This document shows positions 13,508-27,000 of a stretch of DNA of 64,000 bases, in pieces. This stretch comes from Misgurnus anguillicaudatus (taxonomy: Eukaryota > Chordata > Actinopteri > Cypriniformes > Cobitidae), in NCBI RefSeq assembly GCF_027580225.2, contig NC_073354.2, positions 7,106,001 to 7,170,000 on the forward strand. Reading direction: 5' to 3'. How positions within the stretch are numbered: the stretch's first letter is position 1; every line of letters starts with the position of its first letter. Under the pieces are notes generated by a model that saw only the letters and a list, made by a program, of their open reading frames with translations, had not been told where the DNA came from and searched no databases. The translations under genes were made by a program, and so were the position numbers.

Positions 13508-14001
13508 CTCGTTAATCTGATGGCTGGTTAGCAGTAGACAGATCATCTCCTTCAACAGATCTTCTACTCTGCTGAAATGCTGAACTGAAGGCCGCTGATC
13601 TATTTTTCCTCGACTCAGGGTCTGTACCACCACCTGTGTGGCGTGACGCAGCAGCTCTGGGTGATGCACGGGCTGTCCAAAATGCGCCCGTCTGAAAACA
13701 TCCAGTAAACAATCCAGCAACTGCACCACTGAGTCCCAGACCACATCATCATCATCAACGCACAACGCAGATTTATAATCTCTCCGCAAACCGCTCAGAC
13801 ACTGCAGAAACTGCATGTGCTTTACCAGCCCACAGTCCTGGTGCCATTTGCTGCCCTGAAGAAGGAAATTCTGACTGTTTGGAGGAGTCAGAGGTAAAGA
13901 TGGACCTTCAGCGTTGTGGGAGCTGATATCAGTTTCACAGCCGGAGTCACTTTTTGACTGTTGTGCGTCATTCTGAGTGAGCACTTCGAAAACTTCCTGA
14001 C
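13508..14001 (-). CDS. mei4: mei4 exon: central region of meiotic break-formation protein Mei4
   Basis: On the minus strand this 494-nt exon runs from acceptor TTTCACAG to donor GAG|GTAAGAG. It encodes an acidic, Ser-rich stretch (QSKSDSGCETD) and then KHMQFLQCLSGLRRD followed by VVWDSVVQLLDCLLDVFRRA. These match the conserved vertebrate Mei4 block ('HMQFLQ', 'VFQLLDGL'). It joins the exon at 14121-14369 in phase (AAT G|GT CAG). The frame ends at HQINE, where the mammalian protein continues for well over 100 residues. Those 3' exons were not found in the window. Confidence 0.85.
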
Positions 14002-14120
14002 CTGTGAAATCACAAAACTATATCAGCATCACTCTGTTATAAAGAAAATGGTGTCTAATATCAATGTCATAACTCGTGCAAAATCTCCAGCATGAAGCAT
14101 ATACTGTAGTGAGATGTTAC

Positions 14121-14369
14121 CATTTGGTGTCCCGGCACCGGTGGCACTGCTCCCAGCCTTCAGTAGTAAACGTGAGATCAGCAGCTCTTGTCTTAATCGC
14201 AGAACATCTTTATGAAGATCACAAGCTTTAGATTTCCAGCCTTCGTCCTGCTGTTTGAGTGTTTTAGCCAAAGATTGAGTAAACTGTCTGACACCTTCTG
14301 ATGGTTTGGTCTTGATTATGGCCACGGCCACAGCCAATCGGCACACTTGAATGTACCAGCTCACCGCTC
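14121..14369 (-). CDS. mei4: mei4 exon: N-terminal helical region of Mei4
   Basis: This exon encodes SWYIQVCRLAVAVAIIKTKP, then KSKACDLHKDVLRLRQELLI. Both correspond to the start of mammalian MEI4 (WYLRTSKLALALAIIRSKP; LRQKLLLSRL). Mei4 works with Rec114 and Iho1 on meiotic chromosome axes to promote Spo11 double-strand breaks; the N-terminal helices are family-typical. The acceptor is CTCTATAG|GAGCGG and the donor AATG|GTAACA. The exon needs one base from an upstream exon, so the start codon is further 5'. Confidence 0.88.
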
Positions 14370-15880
14370 CTATAGAGACAATAAAACAAACATAGCTCAA
14401 TTTATAGCACATAAAAACACTGCAGTACACGTACTGTAATATCGTATTGGATGTGTTTGTTCTCTTTCAAATAAATACATAACAAAGGTCAAATAAAATA
14501 AGCAAATAAATGAAACCCGATGTGATATTTTGTTATATGATGGATTTACTGTATGTGGCTTCAGTCTGCAGTGTTGTATTTGGGTCACCCTAAAATAATA
14601 TTATATAGTATAGTACTTGGTGTATTAAACTGTAGTAATATTCCTAGATAAAATAGTGCTTTTGAACCTTCCAGTTATAAATATTACACTACATAATTTA
14701 CAACACTACAGAATACTAACTTACAGTAATTATTCTGGTCTACTATAATTGATTACTATAATATTTTATAGTATGCTAAAATTTACTCGTTTTTTAGTGG
14801 TACTAATCGATTGTGTTTAGCATTAGAGGTTCAACATTGTAGTATTTTATCAAGTCCAGAATTCATGCATTTTAACAAATATACACAAGAATAAGAATGA
14901 GCACAGTTTAGTTTGATATGAATGAGGTGACGTCTTTTCAGAGTTTGTATATTATTATGTGGAAATCATTTGACTTGTTTTACCGTCATGACATGAGGTA
15001 GATTTTTCCTCCATCCTTCTCTAATCGTCAGATTATCAATTTAATATATATTCACGTTGTATCCTCTTTTCGGATTTGTCAAATAAATACATGCTTCAAG
15101 AAAATCTATTGACTTTGTCAACTCGTTTTCATTAAATCGCCACTAATTAACAACCATTAGCGCCTTCCGCTCGTCATCTCAAACGGCGTGTTCGATATCT
15201 TGCAGCGCTGCGCAGACATACCAGAATATGACATCAAAGTATCGCGAGAGCAACTCGAGAGCACGATGTCTGTATCGGAGATGTCTGTATCAGACTCTGG
15301 TCTGTAACAAATTTATTTATTTTCTAATTCATCATTTATTGAAGATATTTTATATGTTGTGAAGTTATTGTCCAGACAGCTTGTAGTGCCCTCTGTGCTA
15401 TTAATAAATAAACTGTACTATTAATAAACACGATTAAACATTTTAGTAAACAATCGAGACGTTTCACCACTAATCTACTGTCGACTAAGCAATAGGTTTA
15501 CAGGAGGTTTATGTTTATAGTTAGATGGCGCTGTTTTCTTTCATAAACTCCCTGTCAAACTGTTAAAACACACACATTATAATGACTACGTACTATTAGC
15601 ACCATTATTATTTTTATTATAATTTTATTTAGTGTCCATGGTTATGATGCATGCTTAAACAGGTCAATTAGGTCATGTACATTCATGCATATTCCAAAAA
15701 GTGCATTCATACAGTATAGAACATAATATTCTTGTTTAAAATACATTTAGATTTTAATGAACTGTTTATCTGATCCTTTAAGATCATAAAACACTGCAGT
15801 TAAATTAGCTTTAAACCTTAAATGGTATATTATTTTCAAACTGGGAAAACAGAAGGATATGTTAATGGATGTGGACATAC
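14370..15880. other. mei4 intron or upstream sequence
   Basis: AT-rich. A 'gacatcaaagtatcgcgagag' module near 15220-15250 is a fragment of the palindromic module at 12748 and 54640. No other gene is seen. Confidence 0.4.
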
Positions 15881-16020
15881 TGGAGTTAGAGCCAATTAAA
15901 GTCAACGGAGTTGTGGAGTCTGGTTCAGAGTCACGTTGAAATCCTCGTCTTATGACATAACCTGGTTGGTTCCTGTTAATCTCCACCGCTAAACAATCAA
16001 AGAGTTTGCGTAACACACCG
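15881..16020 (-). CDS. Candidate upstream exon, possibly mei4 5' exon
   Basis: A minus-strand frame (GVLRKLFDCLAVEINRN, then GYVIRRGFQRDSEPDSTT) lies between a polypyrimidine tract plus acceptor (AGCAG|CGGTG) and a good donor (CCA|GTATGT). It ends in phase 1, which is what the mei4 exon at 14369 needs. I do not recognise the protein, and mammalian MEI4 has no such N-terminal extension. It may be a fish-specific extension, an exon of another transcript, or chance. Confidence 0.3.
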
Positions 16021-17028
16021 CTGCTAAGTTTGTCCAAATTTGCAAAAAAAGAAAACAAAATATTTTTTAAGCCAAACATGTAGCCAAACATTTTTGACCT
16101 GACTATGTTATACCTGAACTATATAATACTATAATAATAATAATACTATTATTATAAAATATTTCATTGTCTTTTAAACTGTGATACTTAAAAAAAGAGT
16201 TTCTTGATCAGAAAGACTGATTCCATGTTGCATGTTGTTGTATTTGGGATGGACTTAACATGTAAAAAGCTGCTGGGATCTTTAATTCATGTGATGCCAA
16301 AAGGGCTTTATTATTTTTAGCCCAAGCCTTTTGACCATCAATGGTGGATGTAAATACTCTAACTTTCTACTCATCCTTATCACAGAGGTCATAGTTCAGC
16401 AGCAGTCAGTCTCAATGGGCATACATTGACAGGTGATGTCTATCTTTAAAAAGCACACACAACTGAAAACCCAATAATTATACACAGATCTGTACACAGG
16501 TGCACTTAAACAGCTGGATGTTTGATTCCAGCAGTGACAGGGGGAGGACACAATGCTTTCTGAGGTCAGACACGGTGTGTTTCGGGCACATGTCAGGACA
16601 GAAGAGGTGACGGGTCTGAGACTGACAGATGCTTGAATGGAAAAGCCTTTAATTGGATGAGGTGGGTGGACCCATGGGTAAAGCGGGATTATGTCTGAGC
16701 ATCAGATAATCAGATTATTCCCGAAACAGAGCTTGCTTTTTTGACTACCTCTACGTAATCTATCACACAAAATTACGCCTTTACTCCTGGACTACCTTCA
16801 CTTGATTCTACTTTTTTCATTCACTGTTTGTAGTCTGTGAGACCTGAGAAAAATTGTGTTTATTATCAATTTTTTCATTTCCATTTTAAATTTCTTGACA
16901 CCTTAAATCTAGGACCGTAATGGCTTGTCCGGCTTCTGATGGATATATCCAAGAAAAAGGACTCAGAACCTGAACTTCTTGTGATGTGTAAATGAAGTAT
17001 GGGATTGGATGTACGGCTTCAATTCACC
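16021..17028. promoter_or_regulatory. impg1: Divergent intergenic region, likely impg1 promoter and 5' UTR
   Basis: This is the interval between the minus-strand mei4 side and the impg1 start codon. A GGATTA motif (16686-16691), the core recognised by CRX/OTX photoreceptor factors, and a nearby 'cagattattcc' are present, but such short motifs occur often by chance. An upstream ATG at 16993 opens a 31-codon frame that overlaps the true start and ends at a TAA inside the signal-peptide exon. Confidence 0.3.
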
Positions 17029-17092
17029 ATGTCTTTAAAATGTGGACTCTTCACGCTATGCCTCTTTATTCTGCCTGTCACAGGAATTAAAG
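17029..17092 (+). CDS. impg1: impg1 exon 1: signal peptide
   Basis: Start codon in good context (CACCATGT), then [20 protein letters not shown], a classical hydrophobic secretion signal. Donor AAAG|GTAAGA, phase 1. Confidence 0.85.
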
Positions 17093-17407
17093 GTAAGACT
17101 TTCAAACACAAGGAAATATTTTATGAGTAGTATGTACATTTAATACTATTATTTATGTACAGAAAGATTACCTAAATACTGTAAAGGTGACATACACTCT
17201 AAAAATCACAGTGATGCTGTAGAAGAACCATTTATTACCCTGGACCACAAAACCAATCATAGGGCTAGATTTTTAGCAATAACCAATAATACATTGTATG
17301 GGTCAAAATTATAGATTTTTCTTTTATGCCAAATATCTTTATGACATGATATTAAGTAAAGATCTTGTTTCATGAAGATATTTTGTACATCTTTTTCATT
17401 GTGACTT

Positions 17408-17446
<39 letters not shown>

Positions 17447-18019
17447 AGGAAAACACCACAGAAAAATTGAAAAAATATTTTACTATATTCTTACCTCAAC
17501 TTAGACGAATTAATACATACCTATATTTTTTCAATGCATGCACTTAATCTTTGTACAGCGCCTTGTGAATGTGTCAGCACCCAGTTGACGGTACTCATTG
17601 AATTCCATCTCATTTTTTATCAATGGTTACAATGATTATCTCTGTAAAGCACTGATACATGTCAACATCCTAAAAAGTATTTCTGCAGAAAGATGCCTCT
17701 GAATGACCTATGCAATCTATTGACCTTATACATAATTGTAAATATCAAATGATTGTTTTTTATTCATTTATGTTTTTTAAGAAATACTCAGACCAACAAA
17801 CGTACCAAGCCTGTCAAAGCAGAATTCTGGGATGAGAACTTTATTTGAAATGGAACAACATCGAGTCAAAAGGTCGGATTTCTTTCATTCTGAGGTGAAA
17901 GTTTGTCCACAGGAAACAGTGAGAGAAGTTATAGCAAGTCACCAAGCATACTACACACTGAGAGGTAACCAAACATCTTTACCAAATCTGCTTACGTTGA
18001 AATGTTTTTCATTGTGATA

Positions 18020-18050
<31 letters not shown>

Positions 18051-21000
18051 AAGGAAAACACCACAGTTTTTCAATATTTTACTATGTTCTTACCTCAACT
18101 TAGACGAATTAATACATGCCTATCATTTTTTCAATGCATGCACTTAATCTTTGTACAGCGCATTGTGAATGTGTTAGCATGTAGGCTAGCCCCATTTATT
18201 CCTTATACAGGGATGAATTTAGAAGCCATGCATCAAACACTTACCGCTTAAAAAATTGCCACGTTTTAAGTTGTGGTAAGAAACTGTGGTGTTTTCCTTT
18301 AATGTTCTTTTTATTCCTTTTATTTTCCTTTTATTTTACTCTAAAGACATTAATTCAGTGTGTTTATAGTCAAGAAAATATTAAATTACCAGTAACCAAT
18401 ACCAAAAAATGAAAATAATTTATTTAAACTCACATAAATTGAATGAGATTCAGCACATTTATTCATTAACTTTGTCAGTTTGCCAGGAGGCTGTATGGGA
18501 GGCTTTCCGGATTTTTCTTGACAGAATTCCCAGCAGTTCAGAGTACCAGAAATGGGTCCACATATGCCAGCACGAGTCCTTGTGCATCTCAGATCTGGCT
18601 GCAAACTTCAGCAGTTCTCAAGAACACATTGACATGGTCTACAGAGTAAATGAATCAGTATTACACTATACAAATCTTTAAAAAGCTAAATGCTAATATT
18701 GAAAACACAAATTTGATGGCTGACATATGGTTTGGTTTTGTCTTATACAGTAATAAATTTCCTTTTGCGTTACAGAGGGTGAATCTAAATAATGAAAAAG
18801 TGCAAGAACGGTAAGACAGATCATCACTATTTCATATTCTTAATTCATAACAAAATAAGATTCATATTTTAACTTACAGATACATAATATATCTTATTAT
18901 ATTTATAGAAATGTACATGAAAAGCCAGAAACCGATGAGGCACCAGGAACAGAAGGTATAAAAAAGTTTTTGGTCTTTGGATGTGTTAGTATTTCAGGAA
19001 AACTAACACGAATCTTTTACTATTTACTGTAGGATCAGAGAAAGCCCAGACTGAGGCTGAAATAGTTAAATCTGCTTCCACAGCTGAATCAACTACTACT
19101 GAACTTACAGAATCTACTACTGAATTAACCACTGCTGAACCTACTGAATCTGTTACTGAAATATCCAGTGAATCAACCACTGAATCCTCCGCTGAACTTA
19201 CAGAATCTACTACTGAATCAACCACTGAATCCACTGATGAACTTACAGAATCTACTACTGAATCAACCACTGAATCCACTGCTGAACTTAGAGAATATAC
19301 TACTGAATCAACCACTGCTGAACCTACTGAATCTGCTACTAAAATAACCAGTGAACCAACCACTGAATCCTCTGCTGAACCTACTGAATCTGCTACTGAA
19401 ATAACCAGTGAATCAACCACTGAATCCTTTGCTAAACTTACAGAATCTACTACTGAATCAACCACCGAATACACTGCTGAACTTACAGAATCTACTACTG
19501 AATCAACCACTGCTAAACCTACTGAATCTGCTATTGAAATATCTAGAGAATCAACCACTGAATCCACTGCTGAACTTACAGAATCTACAACTAAATCAAC
19601 CACTGAATCCATTACCGAATCTACTACTGAATCTACTACTAAACCTACTACTGAATCTGCTACTGAAACAACTGAATCTGTTAGAGAACCTACTAAATCT
19701 ATTAATATATCTACCAATGAACCTACTGAATCTATTAATAAATCGACTACTGAATCTTTTACTGAACCTATTGCTGAATCTGCTACTGAATCTATTGCTG
19801 AACCTACTACTGAATCTACTTCTGATTCGACTGAATCTACTATCCACACTTCTACAGACACAGCTACTGTCTCACAGGTAGTGTACATGATTAGACCACT
19901 ATTCATGCCAATTAAGAAAGCAAAAGCAAGTGTAAAGAAAGATTTTTGTTTATTAAATTGCTGTGTTCATAATATAGCACCATAAGTAAGGCAGGTGAGT
20001 AATTTTATTCTAGAGATCTAGACAGATGACATGACATTTTGTAGTATTTATACACGTTATAAGAAATAATGTCACATGTACAAATTTTAAATTACAAAAA
20101 TGTTTTCTTCATCTTCCTCCTCTGTGAACTGCAGGCTATGTGTGATTGACTTTTTAATATTTAATATTAGATATGCACTGATATTAAATGATTCCACTGA
20201 TCCGGATAGCTGATTATTCAGACTGATATCTGCCGATACCGACTGATATCTGCCGATACCGATAGCAATAGTTTGGTGGTTATATTAACTTGCATTAACT
20301 AAATTCTGACCTATTTATTCATATAATGACGATTAATATTGAACATTAAACTAGTGATGTTTCTTTATATTTTCTATACACAGAGCTCAAATTCATTGCA
20401 TTTGCCAGTTCTCTTTTGATTGACAGGATATACCAGCCATGACTATCGGCTCTTTTTAAACTATCGTGCGATTGCCGATAGTGTGAAGAATTGCTTTTAC
20501 CATCCGATACCGATTATTGGCAGATATATCAATGCTATCTTACGAGAATTCGTACATATTTTACGAGTTGGCTTATTCTTATTAATTCATACGACCACAT
20601 TCGTAAGTTTTTGTACAATTTGCCTTGACCCCTGTGATGTTGGGGTTAGGTGCGGGGTTGGGGGTTTGGTTTCGTTGCTGTTGTTTTTAATGAGAATCGT
20701 ATGTTTTTCATGAATTCCTACGAATTAGCCAACTCATAAAATATGTATGAATTCTCGTGAGATCAGGCTGGATATATCGTTGCATCTCCATTCTTTATGA
20801 ATCTTTTAAGTGGTTCCTCTGATGCTTCTACAGGGGTCGGATCTTCCAAATGTAGTTCCAGAGCATCCAGTTCATCAGGTCATTGAGTTCAGCATTACCC
20901 TGATGGATTCTGGGTACCAAGAGATACTGAGAGACACAGATTCACCTCAATATCATGATCTCTCACGACATCTCCAGGAACAGGTATTTGAAAATGACCA

Positions 21001-24000
21001 AACAATCACCTTGAATTCAGTGTTGTTAAGGAATCAAGCAGGTTAGGGGTAAAGACACATGATCACATGAGCGCTTGTGTTTAACCTGAAGTGGGCCTGA
21101 TTCTACACACGTGTCCACTTAAACTGTAGACTTGGGTGTTTTGCAGATGCAACATGTTTTCGACGACCTACCTGGATTTATTGAGGTACAGGTGTTAAGG
21201 ATTAGGTGGGTCTACATGCAAACATCATTTAAAGCCCTTAAACGTCAAAGCCCTTTGTTCTAATTTCTTTGTTTCTCTTGTTTTCTTGTTTAGTGAGACA
21301 GATGCGCCTGAGAGGTAAATGTAAAAAAAAATCTGCATAATGTTCTTACCGTGTGGCGTTTTCACACACATCACCTTTATTTATTTTTTTCAGGTCTGGA
21401 GGAATATCAGTGGTCTACACAGTGGTGTTTGAGGCCATTCCAGCGAACATTGCCACAAAGAGTTCAGATACTGGTGCAGTTGTCTCTTCTTCTGGTGTGA
21501 AGGATAGCATAGTTAAAGCTTTGAGTAAAAAAGCATCTCTTCTTGATCTTAACTCGCTGACCTTTGACACAGGTAAAAGGATAAAGGTGTCACATCGTTC
21601 AAAAACATAATTCTTGTCTTATGAGCATGTAGAAGTTAAAGGTATGAGCACTGTCTGTTTTGCTTTCTCTCTCATCAGGAAGAAAACATCCCACAACAAT
21701 GATGTCCGTCACCACAATTTCTGAAGACGTCATAACTGAGGTGACTTGTGTTGTACAATAAGTTCTCTGGTTTGCTAATACATTATGTAGTAACATTAGC
21801 ATCATCTCTTTTCATGTCTATTGAACAAAAATCAGTAAAATAATAGTACACCTGTTCATTTGTAGTCCCCTGATCAAGATCCATATAAGGACCTTCGTTC
21901 TCCAACCGAACATACTGAGGTTTCATCGGATACTCTGGATTTAACAACTGCTGCAAGTTTCCCCATAACCACAACAATGAAACCAACAGTGGAACCTGAG
22001 AATGAAGCAGTCATTATACACACACTTGAAACTGTTCAAAGTGAAACAAGTGAACTCATAAAAGAAAATCATCCAGATAAAGCTGCTAGTGAAGACGACA
22101 GCAAATCAACTATTACTGATAGAGATAATGTCTCATTGGTGCCAAGTGATGAACAGGTTGACACCACACTGAAAACTTCCTCAGAAAGTGACTTTAATGT
22201 AAACACTATACCTGAAGATGACAATATATTTAACCCAATGACCACCACCAGCATTATGTTCACCTCTGCAACCATGGATAGTCTGAGGACTGAGTTGCCT
22301 GTCACATTTGACTCCACCATCACCCTACAACCATCAACTGAGCCAAATTATTTTACATCTGAAGCGACAGATTCTAATGAAATTCCAGAGGTGCCACCAG
22401 TGAATACTGGGATGGGAATAGGGGATGAAGAGGGAACTAAAGTGGTGCTGAATGAACCACCAGAAGAGACCACGTCTGATGTTGATATACTCAAGGTGAA
22501 GGTTAAGCCTGTTGAGGTAACTGGATTTGAACAAGTGACTGTAGTAACAGTTGAAGAAGATACGATCGCAGAAGGTAACAAAACAAATGAAAAGGTAGCA
22601 GAATCAGACAAAGAGGTGTTTACAGACTTATCAGTAGAAGAAATTATGGAAAATGATGAAGAGGTACAAGTAGAGCAAAAAGATGTTGTTCCAACAGAAG
22701 TAACTCAAGAGAAACCTCAATTAATAGGACCTAAAGATGAAGAGGGTGATGTGGTGGAACTTCCGACAGATGCTGATGGACCTTCAAGGGAAACTATCAA
22801 CACTAAAAGACCTGATGTGGGGATGGCAAGTGATGTCCCTGAATCGTCTACTGAAGGTCCACAAGAACCTCCTGTAGAGATTGAACCACTAGGGATTTTA
22901 TTGTCAGTGACTTACCCTGTTGAACAGTTTGACTATTACCAACCTAAAGAAAATGATAATCTGTCCTATGTGCCAGCTGGCAGTGTTCAACCAGGGTTGG
23001 ACAATACTACACCAGAACACGTGGAAGACACTGGGCTTGAGGACCAACTATCCAAACCTGAGGTTATTGAGGAAGCTCTTGAGAAACCATTTGTGGAGAA
23101 CAAGACCGTAGTATCAGAACAGACTCTGACTGATGGTCAATTTACCGTAACAGAGTCTCTACCTGATTTGAAGAAAGACAGAGACCTACCTGTTGGAGAA
23201 AGTGAAAAGCCAGAAGTAACACAAACAGAGGCTGGCCCTGTAGTACATGGGACTGTAAAGACATCTGCTACTGATCCACCCTCGACAACTTTAACGGCAG
23301 ACCATGGACTTTATACAGTAGTTTTCACAGATGTATCAACACCTGGTAAAGAGGAATATGATTCGCCAACCGGAAGAGCACAATCATCTGTTGTCCATAG
23401 CACTGTTCCTGTGGATCTGGACAATGTCAAAGTGCAGAATGTGGAAACTGGGAACCCATCTATTCATTTTAAAGATCCAGCCACTGAGCTAGACCAAATG
23501 GATGTAGTAAGTGCAGAGACCGTTGATTTCTTAAGTTACGATAGTAGATATTCTTTCCCAGATGATGGACATCTGTTGGTGACAACAAAGGCACCGTCAC
23601 TGAAGTATTTGACAACTCCTTCAATGACCACAGCTAACAAAGGCAAAGAGCTGGTTGTGTTTTTTAGCTTGCGGGTCACGAACATGTTATTCTCGGAAGA
23701 TCTTTTCAATAAGAGCTCTACAGAATACAGATCATTGGAAAACAGATTTGTCGAATTGGTGAGTTCACTTCTTTGACATGTTTTTAAAAGGTGTACATGC
23801 AGAATCTAAGCTATTGTCTTCTCTGTGGACAGCTACTTCCATATCTACAGTCTAACCTAACCGGCTTTAAGCAGTTAGAGATCCTCAACTTCAGAAATGG
23901 AAGCGTGGTGGTCAACAGCAAGATGAAGTTCGCCAAGTCCGTGCCATACAACATCACTCGGGCTGTCCAGTGTGTCTTGGAGGAATTCTGTGATGCTGCA

Positions 24001-27000
24001 TCCAAACGTCTGGACATAAAGATCGACAGTCATTCTTTAGACATAGAACCAGGTGAGAATCACAGACACACAGGGCTTAAAAAACATCAGTTTTTGTTGA
24101 CCACGTCTATTCAATGCAGAGTACATTAGATGGTTCTCAGAACAAAAGGTTAAGAATGGGATTAAATTTTTGTTTGTTCATTTGTAGCGGATGAAGCAGA
24201 CCCCTGCAAGTTTCTTGCCTGCAACCAGTTTTCCAAATGCACAGTGAACCGCCGGACAAAGGAGGCACAGTGTTTGTGTGACCCAGGCTACGTGTCACTG
24301 GACGGATCGACATGTCAGAGTCTCTGTGTTGTCCAACTTGATTTCTGTCTCAATGGAGGAGAATGTGAGATTGTGCCAGGGCATGGTGCCGCTTGCAGGT
24401 ACCTTAGCAAACAACCAATGATAGATGTGAAAAGTTATGACACACTGTAATCTGAATGCCATGTTTTGACCTCAACTGATTTACTAAATCACGTTTACAA
24501 CTCAAGCTCTGTTTCTAAAACCCTGTGAGCTGCCTTCATTGTATCTCGATTTTGGGAAATAATCGCATACTGTGACATGCATACTGGATTAGATGCATGA
24601 AATACCGCCGAATAACATCCACCATGTTGATACATCATGTAACATACAGCTTTATAACAACAAGTGAGCCGTAAACCTGGATGATGTTGAACAAGCACAA
24701 TCTAACCACAAAGGAACACCAGTTTTCTATGCGTTTATATTTTTAACCCTGGAGAACCCAAGAACCCTATTCTTAGCAGCAATTAACATTGGCCAAATTT
24801 GACCCGTGGGTTCTCCAGGGTTAAATAAAGTATCATTACCACTTTCCAACATATTTGAATATGATGATGCCTCTTCATCTTCTTCTTTGGGCGACCCCTC
24901 TCCCAGGGGCTCATGGGATAGTAAAGTGTCTACTGAATACACACTTCGGAAGTAGTAGGCCATCTACTTTTTGGCTACTTTGAATTCGGACATACTACCC
25001 CCCTCGCATACTGATTTTCACCTACTTAGTATACGCAGATCTATGACTATGCCTCCACTCTTTGGACCACCTCGGACCATAGATATATTCGTAAATAGAG
25101 GCTACTTTAGCAGTTTCAGACAGATTAATGCTTAGTCTGTTTTCACACATAGCATACGTGTACCGCACGTTTGCCGCAATAATCTTTTACGGTACATTCA
25201 CAAGGGGCGTCAGCGTTAAAGCTTGACGGAGAGTGTGTCTGAAGCATGGCCCTGATGTGATCGTCATAGTAGCCAATCACAGTGGAACGCAATACAACAC
25301 AGCTTTTGTTTTAACCGCTAATGGATGCCGGTTTGGTTGGGCTAGCGATTGCTGATGTAGCTATAGTGTTACCCACTGTAATGATCAACATTTCCTCCAT
25401 TTTTATGCTCCTCTTTTCTTCAGTCTTGCATAAATGTATTTGGCTAGCGTTTGCACTAGGTCAGGGTTCCCCAAATCTTACCCTGGAGGGCCAGAGCACT
25501 GCAGAGTTTAGCTCCAAGCCTGATCAAACACACCTGAGCAAGCTAATCAAGGTCTTCATGATCACTAGAAAATCACAGGTGGGTAAGTTTGATAGGGTTG
25601 GACCTAAACTCTGTAGTGCTCCGTCCCTCCAGGGTAAGATTTGTGGAACCCTGCACTAGGTCATTTGCATAAGGTAATCTGATTGGCTGATGTCTGAAAA
25701 ATGTAGATTTTTTTCAACTTTTGCAGTGAGCAATGCCAGTGGCGCGGCACAGATGGATTCACAATTTATTTTGTCAACCAGTGACGCAAAGTAAATGAAA
25801 AGCGTTAACATTAGTCCCTTTCACTTCACACATACAGTCTTTACTGGTAATTTACTGGTAAATTGCCGTTAACACGTCATGTGTGAACAGAACCTTTCCG
25901 GTAAATCAGTGCTCTCAATTTACCAGTAAGACAGGTTGTAAGATTACCAGTAATTTACCGGTAAGCGCTGTGTGTGAACGAAAATTATAGGATTACCGGT
26001 ATTTAGAACGGACGACGTCAGACCGTGCTGACAGCTTCGGGCCAATCATAGCTTTTTTTAATACAGATGACGCGTTTACCCCCGCAGTGTTTACTGACGT
26101 TTCCACACACATGCTGCTTGAAAGTCGAGCACACCTGAAGTTTACGTCCACATTTCTTCACCAAAGTTGTTTAAAACAGCTTACCGCCGAATTGCCGACG
26201 TCCTTAGCACGCCCTCTGTGAAGCCTAAAGTGCAAACAGTACTGTTGTTAAAAACGCATTTTCGGTTTGACGTCGTCTCATTCAATGTTGTTTGGTCATG
26301 AGCAACTTCGCGACTGTTTACCATAGACGTGAAAACAACAAAATACGGACCGTGGTTATGAACGACGTGGATTGTTTACAAATACAACACTGAGCTCGCC
26401 GCGTGCTACAGGTGGATGTATACTGTTAGCGCTGATGTTAACAGGTTAAAGCATTCACACTGAATGTGTGATCATCACAAAAGTCGACCTAAAGCAGCAG
26501 TGCTGCAATCGTTTCGGCTTTGAGTCTATGCAGCATCCATATTATCTACCATGTGTAATGATGTGATTGGTTACATGTTTGTGACGTATTAATGAGACTG
26601 TCTCTAATTTTATGTAGAAAATATCCAGCAATGGTGAATGATGAATTTGCATATGACTTGATTGTTTTAAAGCATATTAAAAACACCACATTGGCATATA
26701 AACAACAATAAAAACTGGATTTTCCCTACAGGGGGACTTCTAAATCTATCACGTGTAGGTTTAATGACTGTTAAAAACATCTTTAGAGGGCAGCTCAGTA
26801 GTTTAAGGAACAGAGTTTATATATTTTGGCAAACGTTTAAATTTGCTTGTGTACCCTTCAGAGATTAGACTTTTTGTAAAACTGGGATGTTACAGTAGAG
26901 TGTTTTGGTGGTTACGGTGAAGAATAGCTGCTGTATTGTACAGTACATGTTCTAACTGTGTCTCTTGACCCTTTTAGATGTGCCGTAGGTAAATTCTGGC

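Larger units (their letters stand above)
24399..26977. other. impg1 intron rich in miniature elements
   Basis: Contains the hairpin at 24743-24824, the hAT at 25462-25653, and a block of 'ttactggtaatttactggtaaa' repeats at about 25845-25990. No exon was recognised. Confidence 0.6.

Noticed and set aside
18986..19906. 306-codon antisense open frame ([13 protein letters not shown] repeats) and a 157-codon Leu/Asn-rich sense frame
   Set aside because: Both are shadows of the impg1 Ser/Thr/Glu repeat exon, whose regular codon pattern keeps other frames open.
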